A stretch of 64,000 bases of DNA from Akkermansia muciniphila (GTDB taxonomy: Bacteria > Verrucomicrobiota > Verrucomicrobiia > Verrucomicrobiales > DEV007): assembly GCA_945883495.1 (NCBI GenBank), contig CAMCXS010000021.1, positions 1 to 64,000 of the forward strand, in the 5' to 3' direction. Below are positions 8,319 through 17,078 of this stretch, piece by piece; position 1 is the first letter of the stretch, and each line of letters begins with the position of its first letter. Below the pieces are notes generated by a model. It had not been told where the DNA came from. It did not search any database and was given only the letters and a program-made list of their open reading frames with translations. A program made the translations under genes and the position numbers.

Positions 8319-9241
8319 AGCTTGGCCAGCACGTCGATCGCCATCGATGGCATTCTTTACTTAGCTTTACGCCTATTGCCTTCATTGGCTGCTTGTTCCT
8401 AGTGGCACTGCCGCCCTGGTTGTCTTCTAGTTGGATTCTTCAAGCCGCTTTGGACGGACTCCACGTTCCAGCCTTCGCCGTCATCACGGCATCGACAGTT
8501 CGCGTCCTTTCGCCCCCGGATCCTTCCAAGTGTAGGCCCCGGACTCTCGTTTTGGCAGCATTCCTTTCTTCGATAGCGACTCTTCTAGTGGAGGTCGCCC
8601 AAGTCCCAGCGGGTCGTTCCGCTTCTTGGTCGGATGTCAAACTCGGGCTCGCGGGCGTCGCCGTTACCACAGGCTTTCTCTGGCCTTTTCCTCCGGGGGT
8701 TCGGACGCACATTAAAGTTTTGTTTCTTCTGGCGGGAGTTATTTGGCAGGTCTTGCCGTTTGTCCATGTCCTGTCAGTTCGCCACGACCTTAAGCGACAA
8801 CTCCCAGCACTAGGTCACGACCCGAATTTCGGCTGGTCCCGGTGCTGGCATCCTCACCCTGGATCCGCTGTGTTTCGGGATGGATCGCGACTCCGCGTGG
8901 AGTTGGGACCAGTGCAGTACGGAGGGGTATCATTTTGGGCGAATGGGCAAGACTGGAGCCAATGCATGGCGCTAGAACTTGAACTTTTCAATCCAGGCCC
9001 AGCCATGACGCTAGGACTTCGAATAGATGATACTGATTCTGGCACAGCTCACGACAACCGATTCAACGGAGAATTGCACTTACCCACCGGTATCTCTCGA
9101 CACTTGATTCCATTAAGCAAGATCGAGGCAGGGCCAAAAGGTCGTCCTCTAAACTTGTGTTCGATACTTAGACTAGTCCTTTTCTCGCCCGCCGCGCAAA
9201 CACCGCAGAGTTTCTGTTTGCAAACTGCGATCCTGCGTTGA
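8315..9241 (+). CDS. VanZ-like membrane protein fused to a C-terminal beta-rich domain
   Basis: A 308-residue protein starting at a GTG inside the previous stop. The N-terminal half has about four membrane helices with VanZ-type residues: His in LHVPAFAVI, then Glu, Gln, Arg and Asp in VEVAQVPAGRSASWSDV. After the last helix (about residue 155) comes an extracytoplasmic domain of some 140 residues, rich in beta strands, with RIDDTDSGTAHDNRFN and HLIPLSKIEAGPKGRPLNL. It resembles a carbohydrate-binding jelly roll. Such fusions occur in exopolysaccharide clusters, so glycan recognition at the membrane is likely (inference). The sugar dehydrogenase gene follows 6 bp later. Confidence 0.7.
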   Translation: MKLGQHVDRHRWHSLLSFTPIAFIGCLFLVALPPWLSSSWILQAALDGLHVPAFAVITASTVRVLSPPDPSKCRPRTLVLAAFLSSIATLLVEVAQVPAGRSASWSDVKLGLAGVAVTTGFLWPFPPGVRTHIKVLFLLAGVIWQVLPFVHVLSVRHDLKRQLPALGHDPNFGWSRCWHPHPGSAVFRDGSRLRVELGPVQYGGVSFWANGQDWSQCMALELELFNPGPAMTLGLRIDDTDSGTAHDNRFNGELHLPTGISRHLIPLSKIEAGPKGRPLNLCSILRLVLFSPAAQTPQSFCLQTAILR

Positions 9242-9247
9242 CATCGG

Positions 9248-10585
9248 ATGCGGGCTCGACAGGGTGAGCGCGTGCAAAACGGCCGCGCCATCAGTGTTTT
9301 TGGATTGGGCTACGTAGGCTCCGTCACGGCGGCATGCTGCGCCAGCTTGGGCTTTCGTGTAACGGGTGTTGACGTTCATCCGGGCAAGGTGGCGAAACTC
9401 GCTTCCGGCCAAGCGCCGATCGCTGAACCAGGCCTCGACACCTTGTTGAAAGAGCAGCACGCCCTAGGAAGAGTCCATGCTTCCTCTGACTCTGCCGCCG
9501 CCGTCCAGGCGACGGAATTATCCATAGTTTGCGTAGGAACACCATCGCTGCCATCGGGAGCACTAGACTTGAGTCACGTGGAGGCAGTGACCAGGGAGAT
9601 TGCAGCGGCAATCCAGGCAAAATCTGGCAATCACGTTCTGGTCTTCAGGAGCACAATGCTCCCCGGCTCCACGCGAAAGCTTTGCCAGGAATTCTTGGGC
9701 GATCTAGTAAACTCTGGACGCCTCAAGGTTTATTTCTTTCCCGAGTTTCTGCGCCAAGGCTCAGCTTTAGCCGATTTTCTTGACCCTAGCCTCTCCGCGC
9801 TCGGGGCAGCCTCTGCGGGCGAGCAACCTGATTCACTGCTCGAGGGCTTGATTGGACCTGACACCGCAATCGCCGCATACGAAGAGGCCGAGTTACTCAA
9901 ATATGCATGCAATGCATTTCACGCCACCAAGGTGGCGTTTGCCAACGAAATTGGCCGAATCGGCAAATCGATTTCCATCGACAGCGCTCGGGTAATGGAC
10001 CTGCTATGCAGCGACACGCGCTTGAACGTTTCACCTTATTATCTCCGACCAGGAACGCCATTCGGCGGCTCTTGCCTCCCCAAAGACGTGAGCGCCCTTT
10101 GTGTTTTCGCCCGAACGCACGATACTTCCGCTCCGTTACTAGACAGCTTGATGTCTACAAACGAGCGTCATCTGCAGTCGCTTTTGGAGTTGGTGGAGCG
10201 TACCGGAAGTCGCCGCATTCTCCTTTTGGGACTGGCCTTCAAGGCCGGTACCGACGATCTGCGTGGTAGCGCCATGTTGGAGTTGGCCGCCGCACTGTTG
10301 CTTAAGAACTTTCAAGTCTTAATTTTTGATCCGCTGGTGTCCTCTCAACAGCTGATAGGAGCGAATGAACGCTTCGCTAGACTCCGCCTTCCCAACCTTG
10401 CGTCAATGTTGACGCAAGATCTAGTCGCAGCCATCGCTGACAGCGAAGTCATAGTCGCATCCAAGAAATGCGTGGCCCCCGAAACCCTCCGCCCTTTGCT
10501 CACCAATCATCACCACGTGATCGATGTAAACGGATGGACAGAGCTGGCAGCACTAACTCCAAACTACGAGGGCCTTTGCTGGTAA
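9248..10585 (+). CDS. Nucleotide-sugar 6-dehydrogenase, GDP-mannose (AlgD) type
   Basis: A 445-residue NAD-dependent dehydrogenase performing a four-electron oxidation of a nucleotide sugar C6 to a uronic acid. It has the Rossmann motif FGLGYVGS (18-25), VCVGTPS (94-100) and the catalytic cysteine C276 in FGGSCLPKD. LLGLAFKAGTDDLRGS marks the C-terminal nucleotide-sugar domain. The stretch LKYACNAFHATKVAFANEIG and the conserved YYLRPG are closer to GDP-mannose dehydrogenase AlgD than to Ugd, so GDP-mannuronate is the likeliest product. UDP-sugar use cannot be excluded. It lies 6 bp after the VanZ-like gene and 33 bp before a GT2 gene. Confidence 0.85.
   Translation: MRARQGERVQNGRAISVFGLGYVGSVTAACCASLGFRVTGVDVHPGKVAKLASGQAPIAEPGLDTLLKEQHALGRVHASSDSAAAVQATELSIVCVGTPSLPSGALDLSHVEAVTREIAAAIQAKSGNHVLVFRSTMLPGSTRKLCQEFLGDLVNSGRLKVYFFPEFLRQGSALADFLDPSLSALGAASAGEQPDSLLEGLIGPDTAIAAYEEAELLKYACNAFHATKVAFANEIGRIGKSISIDSARVMDLLCSDTRLNVSPYYLRPGTPFGGSCLPKDVSALCVFARTHDTSAPLLDSLMSTNERHLQSLLELVERTGSRRILLLGLAFKAGTDDLRGSAMLELAAALLLKNFQVLIFDPLVSSQQLIGANERFARLRLPNLASMLTQDLVAAIADSEVIVASKKCVAPETLRPLLTNHHHVIDVNGWTELAALTPNYEGLCW
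10397..10418. repeat. Perfect 10-bp inverted repeat inside the dehydrogenase gene
   Basis: CTTGCGTCAA is followed after two bases by its exact reverse complement, within the 3' quarter of the sugar dehydrogenase coding sequence. It encodes ordinary sequence (around LASMLTQDLV). It may be a protein-binding site or chance. Confidence 0.4.
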
Positions 10586-10618
10586 ACTCCTTCACCCGTG
10601 TTCGTCTGACACAATCCG

Positions 10619-11752
10619 ATGCATCTGACCTTCGTTTTTCCCTGTCTGAATGAAGAGGGAACTCTCGCTACCTGCATCCATGCGGTTAAACAATCCCTAG
10701 AACCTGCGGCACAACGCGGGGAGCTGATCTATGAAATCGTGGTGGCCGACAACGGTAGCACGGACCGCTCCCGAGAAATTGCGCTACTGGCTGGGGCCCG
10801 CGTGGTCCCGGTAAGCGAACGAGGCTACGGAGCTGCACTACGGGGCGGCATAGAGGCCGCCCTGGGCTCTTACGTAATGTTCGCAGATGCCGATAGTACG
10901 TATCTTTATGAAGATGCCTTGGCGCTCTACCAGAAATCTATCAAGGCTGATGCTGATATGGGAATCGCCTCAAGGATGACCGGAAAAATTGAGCGCGGTG
11001 CAATGCCCCCATTACATCGCTATCTTGGAACTCCCGTACTCACTACCCTGATCAACATCCTTTTCAAAGGACGACTCTCCGACTGCAATTCCGGCTTCCG
11101 GTGTATCCGCAAGTCTGCATACGACCAATGGGGCATACGTTCCAACGGGATGGAATTCGCCTCTGAGCTGCTGATCAAAGCGCTGAAACACCGCGCGAAG
11201 ACAGTGGAGATCAAATCCGGTTTGCGGCCGGGCCCTGAGGGCCGGGTGGCTCATTTGCGAACATGGCGCGACGGCATGCGTCACCTTCTATTCATACTCT
11301 CAGAGCGGCCACGACTCTTTGAAGTCGCCGGTCTTGCCCTGGTCCTAATTTGCACCACTCTTCAATTTGCTTCACTAGTCGTTGGCCCTACCAACATCAA
11401 GGGGCTCAACATCTTTGACCTACACACCAAAGGACTCATGCTCCTCGGCGGTCTCACGGGCATGCAGGCCTACCTATTTGCTTGCGTGCTCTTCCTGAAA
11501 GAACGGGATAAGCCACTACCCATCACCCGCCGTTCGATTGAAATCGACGAAGCCAATCTCTTTTTTCTTCTCGCAGGACTTTGCCTCGTCCAAGCGATGC
11601 TGGTGGGAGCAGTCATAGCGAACTGGGCCCTTCACAACTTCGCCAACCTGGACCTTGCGCAGGTTCTCTTTCCAATCATTCACTTCCTCACTTTACCTGG
11701 GATGCTAGCCGTTGGATTACTAGCCTTGCATGTCCTTAAGAAGAGCGACTGA
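10619..11752 (+). CDS. Dolichyl-phosphate-mannose-synthase-like GT2 with C-terminal membrane helices
   Basis: A 377-residue glycosyltransferase that probably charges a polyprenyl phosphate with a sugar. The GT-A domain has FPCLNEEGTL near the start, VVADNGSTDRS, the DAD motif in MFADADSTY and SDCNSGFRC. Three or four hydrophobic segments follow after about residue 235 (FEVAGLALVLICTTLQFASLV and two or three more). This is the layout of DPM1-like enzymes such as those feeding GT39/ArnT-type transferases. A GT39-like gene lies 0.8 kb downstream at 12572, so the pair may form a polyprenyl-sugar donor route (inference). Confidence 0.85.
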   Translation: MHLTFVFPCLNEEGTLATCIHAVKQSLEPAAQRGELIYEIVVADNGSTDRSREIALLAGARVVPVSERGYGAALRGGIEAALGSYVMFADADSTYLYEDALALYQKSIKADADMGIASRMTGKIERGAMPPLHRYLGTPVLTTLINILFKGRLSDCNSGFRCIRKSAYDQWGIRSNGMEFASELLIKALKHRAKTVEIKSGLRPGPEGRVAHLRTWRDGMRHLLFILSERPRLFEVAGLALVLICTTLQFASLVVGPTNIKGLNIFDLHTKGLMLLGGLTGMQAYLFACVLFLKERDKPLPITRRSIEIDEANLFFLLAGLCLVQAMLVGAVIANWALHNFANLDLAQVLFPIIHFLTLPGMLAVGLLALHVLKKSD

Positions 11753-11773
11753 GGAGATTCCAGCCTGAGTCGC

Positions 11774-12460
11774 TTAGGCCTTCTTCGCGAGGATGAGATA
11801 CTGCCCCCCCAAGGGCAACTTGACCAAATGCTTCTCAAGCGGCCGGAAAGCGGCCATACAGCGTGGGAAGTAAAACAAAAAATCCGTGAACAGCGGCTGA
11901 AAGCCTGCGCTCCTTAGTAGCGTTTCGCCTTCTCCCGGAGCAATCACGACTGCATCTGCGTCGAACGGGACCCGGCTCATCGACCAGCGCGTGCCCGGAT
12001 TCCATGGATTGTTCTCCCAAAACGCAAAGAATCCACCGCTCCGGAGAGCCCGATACACCTGAGCAAAAGCCGACGACCGATCACAAGGGAGAATGTGATG
12101 GAAAACTCCATTGCAGAAGGCCAGATCGACACTGCCCGGCGCCACGTCATCCGCCATGCCAAACCGCACGTTGTATCGGTTTGCGAACTCGCCTGCTGCC
12201 AAAGCGAGAGACTCGGAGGAAGGGTCTGTACCGACAAGTTCCCCAATCCCCAGATGCTCAAAGAAAAACGGCGTCGCCGTCCCAGTACCGCATCCGAAGT
12301 CGAGAACGCGCACGGGCCGCACCCCGCTAGCATCCAAACGCCGACGCAACCACTTCATCCGTTCCGAAGCAAAGTACTCCTTCGTCTCGCCGCTGAGACT
12401 AAGTCCTCGGTTTAACTGTTCGTCATATTGCTTGGCAACGGCGTCAAATTCGGCATTCAT
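11774..12460 (-). CDS. Class I SAM-dependent methyltransferase
   Basis: A 228-residue soluble methyltransferase. Motif I is VLDFGCGTGTATPFFF near residue 50. The acidic residue ending strand 2 is in LVGTDPSSESL, and the post-motif strand is VDLAFCNGVFHHI. The C-terminal FAFWENNPWNPGTRW is seen in small-molecule and sugar methyltransferases. It is convergent with the upstream GT2 (21-bp gap), and a 111-bp gap separates it from the divergent GT39-like gene. The substrate is not readable; a glycan sugar is favoured by position. Confidence 0.8.
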   Translation of the reverse strand: MNAEFDAVAKQYDEQLNRGLSLSGETKEYFASERMKWLRRRLDASGVRPVRVLDFGCGTGTATPFFFEHLGIGELVGTDPSSESLALAAGEFANRYNVRFGMADDVAPGSVDLAFCNGVFHHILPCDRSSAFAQVYRALRSGGFFAFWENNPWNPGTRWSMSRVPFDADAVVIAPGEGETLLRSAGFQPLFTDFLFYFPRCMAAFRPLEKHLVKLPLGGQYLILAKKA

Positions 12461-12571
12461 TCGGGGAATTCAGGGACTCCACCTTGTTCCATGAAATTCT
12501 CTCGTTCTCAAGCTTTCATCAAATCCTTGCAGCAAAATCAAGGTCACGGATCCCTCCTTAGCAATTGATCT

Positions 12572-14143
12572 ATGGCACGCAACCTTCTATTGTTCGGAAC
12601 CTTTTGGATCCTCGCCATCCTTCTTCAGTGGAAGAACGGGGCCTACAACAGCGACCTCGGAGGCCACGCGGATGAACCCGCTCATTTCGTGACGGGCCTA
12701 ATGATTCGCGACTACGTTGCAGGACCACTTTGGAAAGGCCAATCCCCTATCTCCTTTGCGAAGAATTATTACAGTCGCTTCCCGAAAGTTGCACTTGGGC
12801 ACTATCCCCCGGGCTTTTATTTGGCTGAAGCGACTTGCCTACTCCTGCACAGGAGTATCGCCATGAGCCTGGTTTTCTGCGGCTTTGCGACTGCGTTCAC
12901 AGCTTGGCTGACAGCTCGAATCGGCGCGAGCTTAGTTGGCTGGCCGCTAGCGATTGGTGCCGCCTCCGCGTTTTGCCTTTTTCGGATCGTCCAAACCTAC
13001 ACCGCGATGGTCATGTCAGACATCCTGGTTGTTGCACTGTGCCTCCTCTCCCTCATAGCTTGGGCACGCTTTCTCGCCACCCGTAACCCTCGTTGGTCCC
13101 TCGCTTTCGGCGGCCTCGCAGCGGCTGCCATTTTGACAAAAGGCTCTGGCCTCCTGTTGACTTTTCTTCCCCCTCTGACCCTCGTGTTACGTCGCGAGCT
13201 CAGGCTTTTTCTCAACTGGAGGCTTTGGCTTGCCGTAGCCCCCGTCGCCCTTTTGGCCTTTCCATGGATGCTCGCGACCGCACACATCACCGAAGAGGGT
13301 ATGACAGGTCAAAGTGTCGGAGCGTATCTCCGTGAGGCCCTTCCGTTTTTTGCCCACCAATCTATCGCGGTATTCGGCCCGACCGTCCTCATCCTTCTGG
13401 GGTTAAGCGGATGGGGGCTGCTCTGGAGATGGTGTTGTGCACCGGCTCAGGAGTCAAAGATTTCTCCAAAGGAGGCCTGCCTATGGGCGCTAGGGGGCTC
13501 TGTCTACCTATTCTACTGCTTAGTTCCCTCAGGGCTTGACAGCCGCTACCTCCTGCCAGCCTTGCCACCAGCACTGCTGCTGGCCTGCATCACCATTCGT
13601 AAGATTATCCCCCACGACTACCACCTTCAGTACTGGAAGAGTTCAGTCTTTCGCGCTTCATTAATAGTGGCCTCAGCCGTCTTGCTGGTAATCGGCCGCC
13701 ACTCAGCTCCGGCTAAGCAGATACATGGACCATCTCGCCTAGTCACAGAGTTGCCGACAGGCAAGATCGTCATCTGCTCTGATCCGCCAGGGGAGGGGGC
13801 TTTGATAGCGGCCGCCGCACTACTTCGACCAAACCAACTGTCCGTGCAACGGGGCACAAAGGTTTTGTCGTCTTCTGACTGGATGAGGCGCGATTACAAG
13901 CAAGCCTTTAAGTCACCAGAAGATCTAGTTTCTCTGTTACAATCAGCCGGAATTGGATGGCTGGTCATTGACACTTCGGTTCCGGCAGATCGGAAACAAG
14001 CACACCAACTCCTCATCGAAGATTGGACCAAAGGCGAAGCTGGCCAAAATTACTTCAAGACCGTGTTTGAAATCCCGGCCACGCGCCGAGGGATTCATGG
14101 CTCGCTGATTGTTTACGGGGTCCCTTCCTCCACATCTAATTGA
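12572..14143 (+). CDS. GT39/ArnT-like membrane glycosyltransferase
   Basis: A 523-residue polytopic membrane protein with about ten hydrophobic helices in the first 360 residues and a soluble extracytoplasmic C-terminal part. The first periplasmic loop has HADEPAHF, matching the acidic D-E pair used by GT-C enzymes of the PMT/ArnT clan, and GHYPPGFY follows. GT-C enzymes transfer a sugar from a polyprenyl-phosphate donor to lipid or protein acceptors on the periplasmic side. The DPM1-like gene at 10619 could supply the donor. Acceptor identity is unknown. Start at 12572 gives an immediate membrane anchor. Confidence 0.78.
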   Translation: MARNLLLFGTFWILAILLQWKNGAYNSDLGGHADEPAHFVTGLMIRDYVAGPLWKGQSPISFAKNYYSRFPKVALGHYPPGFYLAEATCLLLHRSIAMSLVFCGFATAFTAWLTARIGASLVGWPLAIGAASAFCLFRIVQTYTAMVMSDILVVALCLLSLIAWARFLATRNPRWSLAFGGLAAAAILTKGSGLLLTFLPPLTLVLRRELRLFLNWRLWLAVAPVALLAFPWMLATAHITEEGMTGQSVGAYLREALPFFAHQSIAVFGPTVLILLGLSGWGLLWRWCCAPAQESKISPKEACLWALGGSVYLFYCLVPSGLDSRYLLPALPPALLLACITIRKIIPHDYHLQYWKSSVFRASLIVASAVLLVIGRHSAPAKQIHGPSRLVTELPTGKIVICSDPPGEGALIAAAALLRPNQLSVQRGTKVLSSSDWMRRDYKQAFKSPEDLVSLLQSAGIGWLVIDTSVPADRKQAHQLLIEDWTKGEAGQNYFKTVFEIPATRRGIHGSLIVYGVPSSTSN

Positions 14144-14254
14144 GACTACTTCGTCGCTTGACGCTGGACGAGACAGCGGTTCGTTGGCGAAGTGCCAGAA
14201 TTCGATAACTGCTCCCGCTACAACGCCATTCGACGTGATCTGCCCCGACAGCCC

Positions 14255-15265
14255 ATGCGGTGGCTCGTGACCGGAGGAGCAGGTTTTATTGGCTCGCACC
14301 TTGCGGCGGAACTCCTCAGCTTACACCAGGAAGTGGTGATTCTCGACAACCTCTCGTCTGGAGCCGAGGCCAACCTAGCCGCCGTTCAAAAGAAGGTCGA
14401 TCCGGAAGCATGGCAGCATCTGACCCTACTCAAGGGGGACATACGGGATGCAGCCACCTGCGCTCAGGCCATGGAAGGAGTCGATGCCATCTTACACCAA
14501 GCGGCCATCGCCTCCGTTCCAGCCTCCATGAAGGATCCCCGCACAACCCATGATGTGAATGTTACCGGCACCTTAAATCTCCTGACATCCGCCCTGAACG
14601 CCGGGGTGACCCGGTTCGTCTACGCCTCCAGCAGCGCAGTCTATGGGAGCGACGCTCGATCGACCAAGATTGAGACACAAACGGGGAGAATTCTGTCTCC
14701 CTACGCGGCCTCCAAAGCCATCGACGAGGTTTACGCACAGACGTTCGCCGAAGCCTATCAGATGACCACCGTGGGACTGAGATACTTCAATGTCTTTGGT
14801 CCCCGGCAGGATCCATCTGGCCCTTACGCCGCCGTGATTCCTCTTTGGATTCAATCCACACTCGAAGGAAAGCCAATTGTGATCAATGGAGACGGGCTCA
14901 ATACCCGCGATTTCATCCCGGTAAGAAACGTCGTGCAAGCTAACCTATTAGCAGCCACAGCCCCCCCCCTTCAGATTGCAGGGAGGGCCTTTAACGTCGG
15001 TCTAGGCAGCGGCACGGACCTTAACACCTTGGCGTCCCTTATTCGTTCCATGATCACCGAGCGCCTCGCACGGTCAGTTCCCCCGGAGCCTGTGCATCAG
15101 GATTTCCGGCCTGGCGACATTCGCCATTCCACCGCCGACATTTCGGAGGCTCGCAGGCTGCTAGAATTTGATCCTTACGTAACTTTCGAGGAGGGATTGA
15201 AGGAAACGGTAGATTGGTTTGTGGAACAGGCGACGCCTTCCCCTTCCCCTTCCCCTTCCGCTTGA
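14255..15265 (+). CDS. NAD-dependent sugar epimerase, WbpP-like (UDP-GlcNAc/GalNAc 4-epimerase type)
   Basis: A 336-residue short-chain dehydrogenase epimerase. It has the NAD motif GGAGFIGSH near the N-terminus, LHQAAIASVPASM, YASSSAVYG and the catalytic Tyr/Lys in SPYAASK. GLRYFNVFGPRQDPSGPYAAVIP and INGDGLNTRDF follow. These segments match UDP-N-acetylglucosamine 4-epimerases of the WbpP group better than plain GalE. The start at 14255 places the Rossmann strand at the N-terminus; the frame is open further upstream to 14192 but that part has no family similarity. The C-terminus ends in a low-complexity PSPSPSPSA tail encoded by a hexamer microsatellite. Confidence 0.88.
   Translation: MRWLVTGGAGFIGSHLAAELLSLHQEVVILDNLSSGAEANLAAVQKKVDPEAWQHLTLLKGDIRDAATCAQAMEGVDAILHQAAIASVPASMKDPRTTHDVNVTGTLNLLTSALNAGVTRFVYASSSAVYGSDARSTKIETQTGRILSPYAASKAIDEVYAQTFAEAYQMTTVGLRYFNVFGPRQDPSGPYAAVIPLWIQSTLEGKPIVINGDGLNTRDFIPVRNVVQANLLAATAPPLQIAGRAFNVGLGSGTDLNTLASLIRSMITERLARSVPPEPVHQDFRPGDIRHSTADISEARRLLEFDPYVTFEEGLKETVDWFVEQATPSPSPSPSA
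15236..15259 (+). repeat. Hexanucleotide microsatellite, four copies of CCTTCC
   Basis: Four perfect tandem copies lie at the 3' end of the epimerase gene and encode the Pro-Ser tail. Six-base periodicity keeps the frame when copy number changes, so slippage would lengthen or shorten the tail without breaking the gene. Confidence 0.85.
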
Positions 15266-15318
15266 TCCCTAGCGACAGATCTGACTGACAGCCCCCTATT
15301 TTTCTACATTTCTTTCCT

Positions 15319-16152
15319 ATGGCCAAACCCGATCCCCGTCCCCTGGACAGAATCCGGCATCACTACGAAGTGGAGAGAGAATTGGCCGCCCGGCTTAGAG
15401 CCTCCACCAAGGACGGCCGAACGGCACTCTTTAAGACACTCTACACAGAACTATTTGACCGAGTCCCAGATCACCCACGACTGACCCGTCGTGCGACCCC
15501 AGAAGATTCACGCAAGGCCATAGCAAACCAGCTTCGCCTCATCAGCCCCTTTTTGAGTCCCGAAGCGACATTAGTGGAGTTCGCCCCCGGCGACTGTCGG
15601 CTCTCCCGTGCGGCGGCGGAGCGCTGCGCCAGGGTAATAGGAATCGATATCTCCGATCAGCGCTCCCCTGAAGATTCCCCAGTGGAGAATTTCGATCTCA
15701 TTGTCTACGACGGTTATCACCTCGACCTGCCGGAGGAATGCGCGGACGTAGCGTTCAGTTATCAGTTTCTGGAACATTTGCACCCTGATGACGTCGAACC
15801 CCACTTTGGGATGGTGCATCGGCTGCTCAAGCCAGGCGGCGTTTATGTCTTCGATACCCCGCACCGCTATTCAGGCCCCCACGATATCTCCCGGTATTTT
15901 GGACCGGGGCTGGATTGCTTCCACTTCCAGGAGTGGACCCGCAATCAAATGCGCCGATTGCTCCGCGAGTTTGACTTTGGTCCGGTTTGGGTATACCGCG
16001 GAGGGAGACTACAACGTTCTCCTTTGGTTAATGCGGCGGATAGTTTCACGGAGGCAGTTTTAGGAACTTTTCCCCGAGCCATGCAAAAGCGACTTGGGGG
16101 CCGCCTCTACCAATCCGTTTGCCTTGCAGCGCGCAAGATGAAACAGCCTTAA
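15319..16152 (+). CDS. SAM-dependent methyltransferase with long N-terminal extension
   Basis: A 277-residue protein. A charged N-terminal region of about 75 residues is followed by a methyltransferase core. Motif I is degenerate (LVEFAPGDCRLSR in place of the usual GxGxG run). The acidic strand-2 residue is in VIGIDIS, and ADVAFSYQFLEHL and LLKPGGVYVFDTPH are clear methyltransferase strands. It follows the epimerase by 53 bp on the same strand and is the last glycan-type gene of the locus. The substrate is unknown. The degenerate motif I could reflect a relaxed SAM site or a subfamily norm. Confidence 0.78.
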   Translation: MAKPDPRPLDRIRHHYEVERELAARLRASTKDGRTALFKTLYTELFDRVPDHPRLTRRATPEDSRKAIANQLRLISPFLSPEATLVEFAPGDCRLSRAAAERCARVIGIDISDQRSPEDSPVENFDLIVYDGYHLDLPEECADVAFSYQFLEHLHPDDVEPHFGMVHRLLKPGGVYVFDTPHRYSGPHDISRYFGPGLDCFHFQEWTRNQMRRLLREFDFGPVWVYRGGRLQRSPLVNAADSFTEAVLGTFPRAMQKRLGGRLYQSVCLAARKMKQP

Positions 16153-16173
16153 CTTTTCTTAATGAGAAAAGTT
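16151..16173. terminator. AT-rich inverted repeat at the end of the glycan locus
   Basis: A perfect 9-bp stem (AACTTTTCT / AGAAAAGTT) with a 5-base loop begins at the stop codon of the methyltransferase gene. It lies where a transcript of the locus should end. No long T-run follows, so it is at best a weak intrinsic terminator. Confidence 0.45.
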
Positions 16174-16208
16174 GTCATATCTCGAAATTGCTGCTAGGGG
16201 TTTCGCTA

Positions 16209-17078
16209 ATGAAGGGCCTCACTGTGACTACTACCCTGTTGGTGATCCTCTCGACAACCGGGTTTCCCGAGGATCCACCGGCCCGCAAGCCCAACGAGAA
16301 ACCGGACACCCCAGGATCTACCAATGTCGCGAGTTCCTCTTCTGGTGACGCCGCAAAGGACGAGTCGATTCAGCCCCCTCGCACTTTTCAGCTCTCCCGG
16401 CTTCTAGCTGCCAGGAGCCCCCAAGGCGGCCACAGTGATCTTCACTCCAAGCGGATCCGATCACAGCGCTCCACTGAGGGACTCTTCCGCCCGTTCTCGC
16501 CCCCCCCTCTTCCACCCTCACAGTCAAGCCGTGGAACCGCCTCGCCGCCCAGCGGTAGCAAGGCGAGTTCACCGAATCGCAAATTCTTCATCTCCTTTCT
16601 CCACGGAGGAACTCCCCCTACCCTCGAAGTCCCTGAAAGCAGCACTTATTCTCCGGACTACTTCGTTATCCGATCGCAATCAGCGGTGTTTCACTCCGCA
16701 AACTTTGCTTCGAAATGGGATACGGCTCCAGTCCCCTTGCGTCCCGGGGTCGTGGGACGGAATCACGGAGAAGGAGCGAAATGGGCTTGGGTGGAACTTG
16801 ACGACGGCCGGGTCGGTCTTATGCGGAAAGAGGATCTCAGCCTAGCTCGTGGCGATCAGGTGGAGGCATTTCTTGATGCTGAGTCAGCTAGCATCCGCGC
16901 TACCCAACAGCGAAATTCCATTGATGTGGAACTTGTCAACGAGCCTGGACCGAGTCCTCTCGAAAGCCATGCTGACTCGATGAGTCAATTTTTGCCCTCT
17001 ACGCCGCCGACCAGAGTCCCTGTGCTCGCACCCGCACCAGCTAAAACGCCCGAAGGTCCTATGGCCCCTGCCCCGTGA
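16209..17078 (+). CDS. Secreted proline-rich hypothetical protein, SH3-like C-terminal region
   Basis: I do not recognise a family. From the ATG at 16209 the protein has 289 residues and begins with a short basic, hydrophobic signal-like segment (residues 1-18). A Pro/Ser-rich, probably disordered region follows to about residue 120. A compact part (about 140-220) contains VIRSQSAVFHSANFASKW, WVELDDGRVGLMRKEDL, which reads like a bacterial SH3-type barrel. The C-terminus is again Pro-rich. An earlier in-frame ATG at 16119 would place 30 residues before the signal, so I prefer 16209. The 3' end overlaps the convergent 17059 gene by 20 bp. Confidence 0.6.
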   Translation: MKGLTVTTTLLVILSTTGFPEDPPARKPNEKPDTPGSTNVASSSSGDAAKDESIQPPRTFQLSRLLAARSPQGGHSDLHSKRIRSQRSTEGLFRPFSPPPLPPSQSSRGTASPPSGSKASSPNRKFFISFLHGGTPPTLEVPESSTYSPDYFVIRSQSAVFHSANFASKWDTAPVPLRPGVVGRNHGEGAKWAWVELDDGRVGLMRKEDLSLARGDQVEAFLDAESASIRATQQRNSIDVELVNEPGPSPLESHADSMSQFLPSTPPTRVPVLAPAPAKTPEGPMAPAP

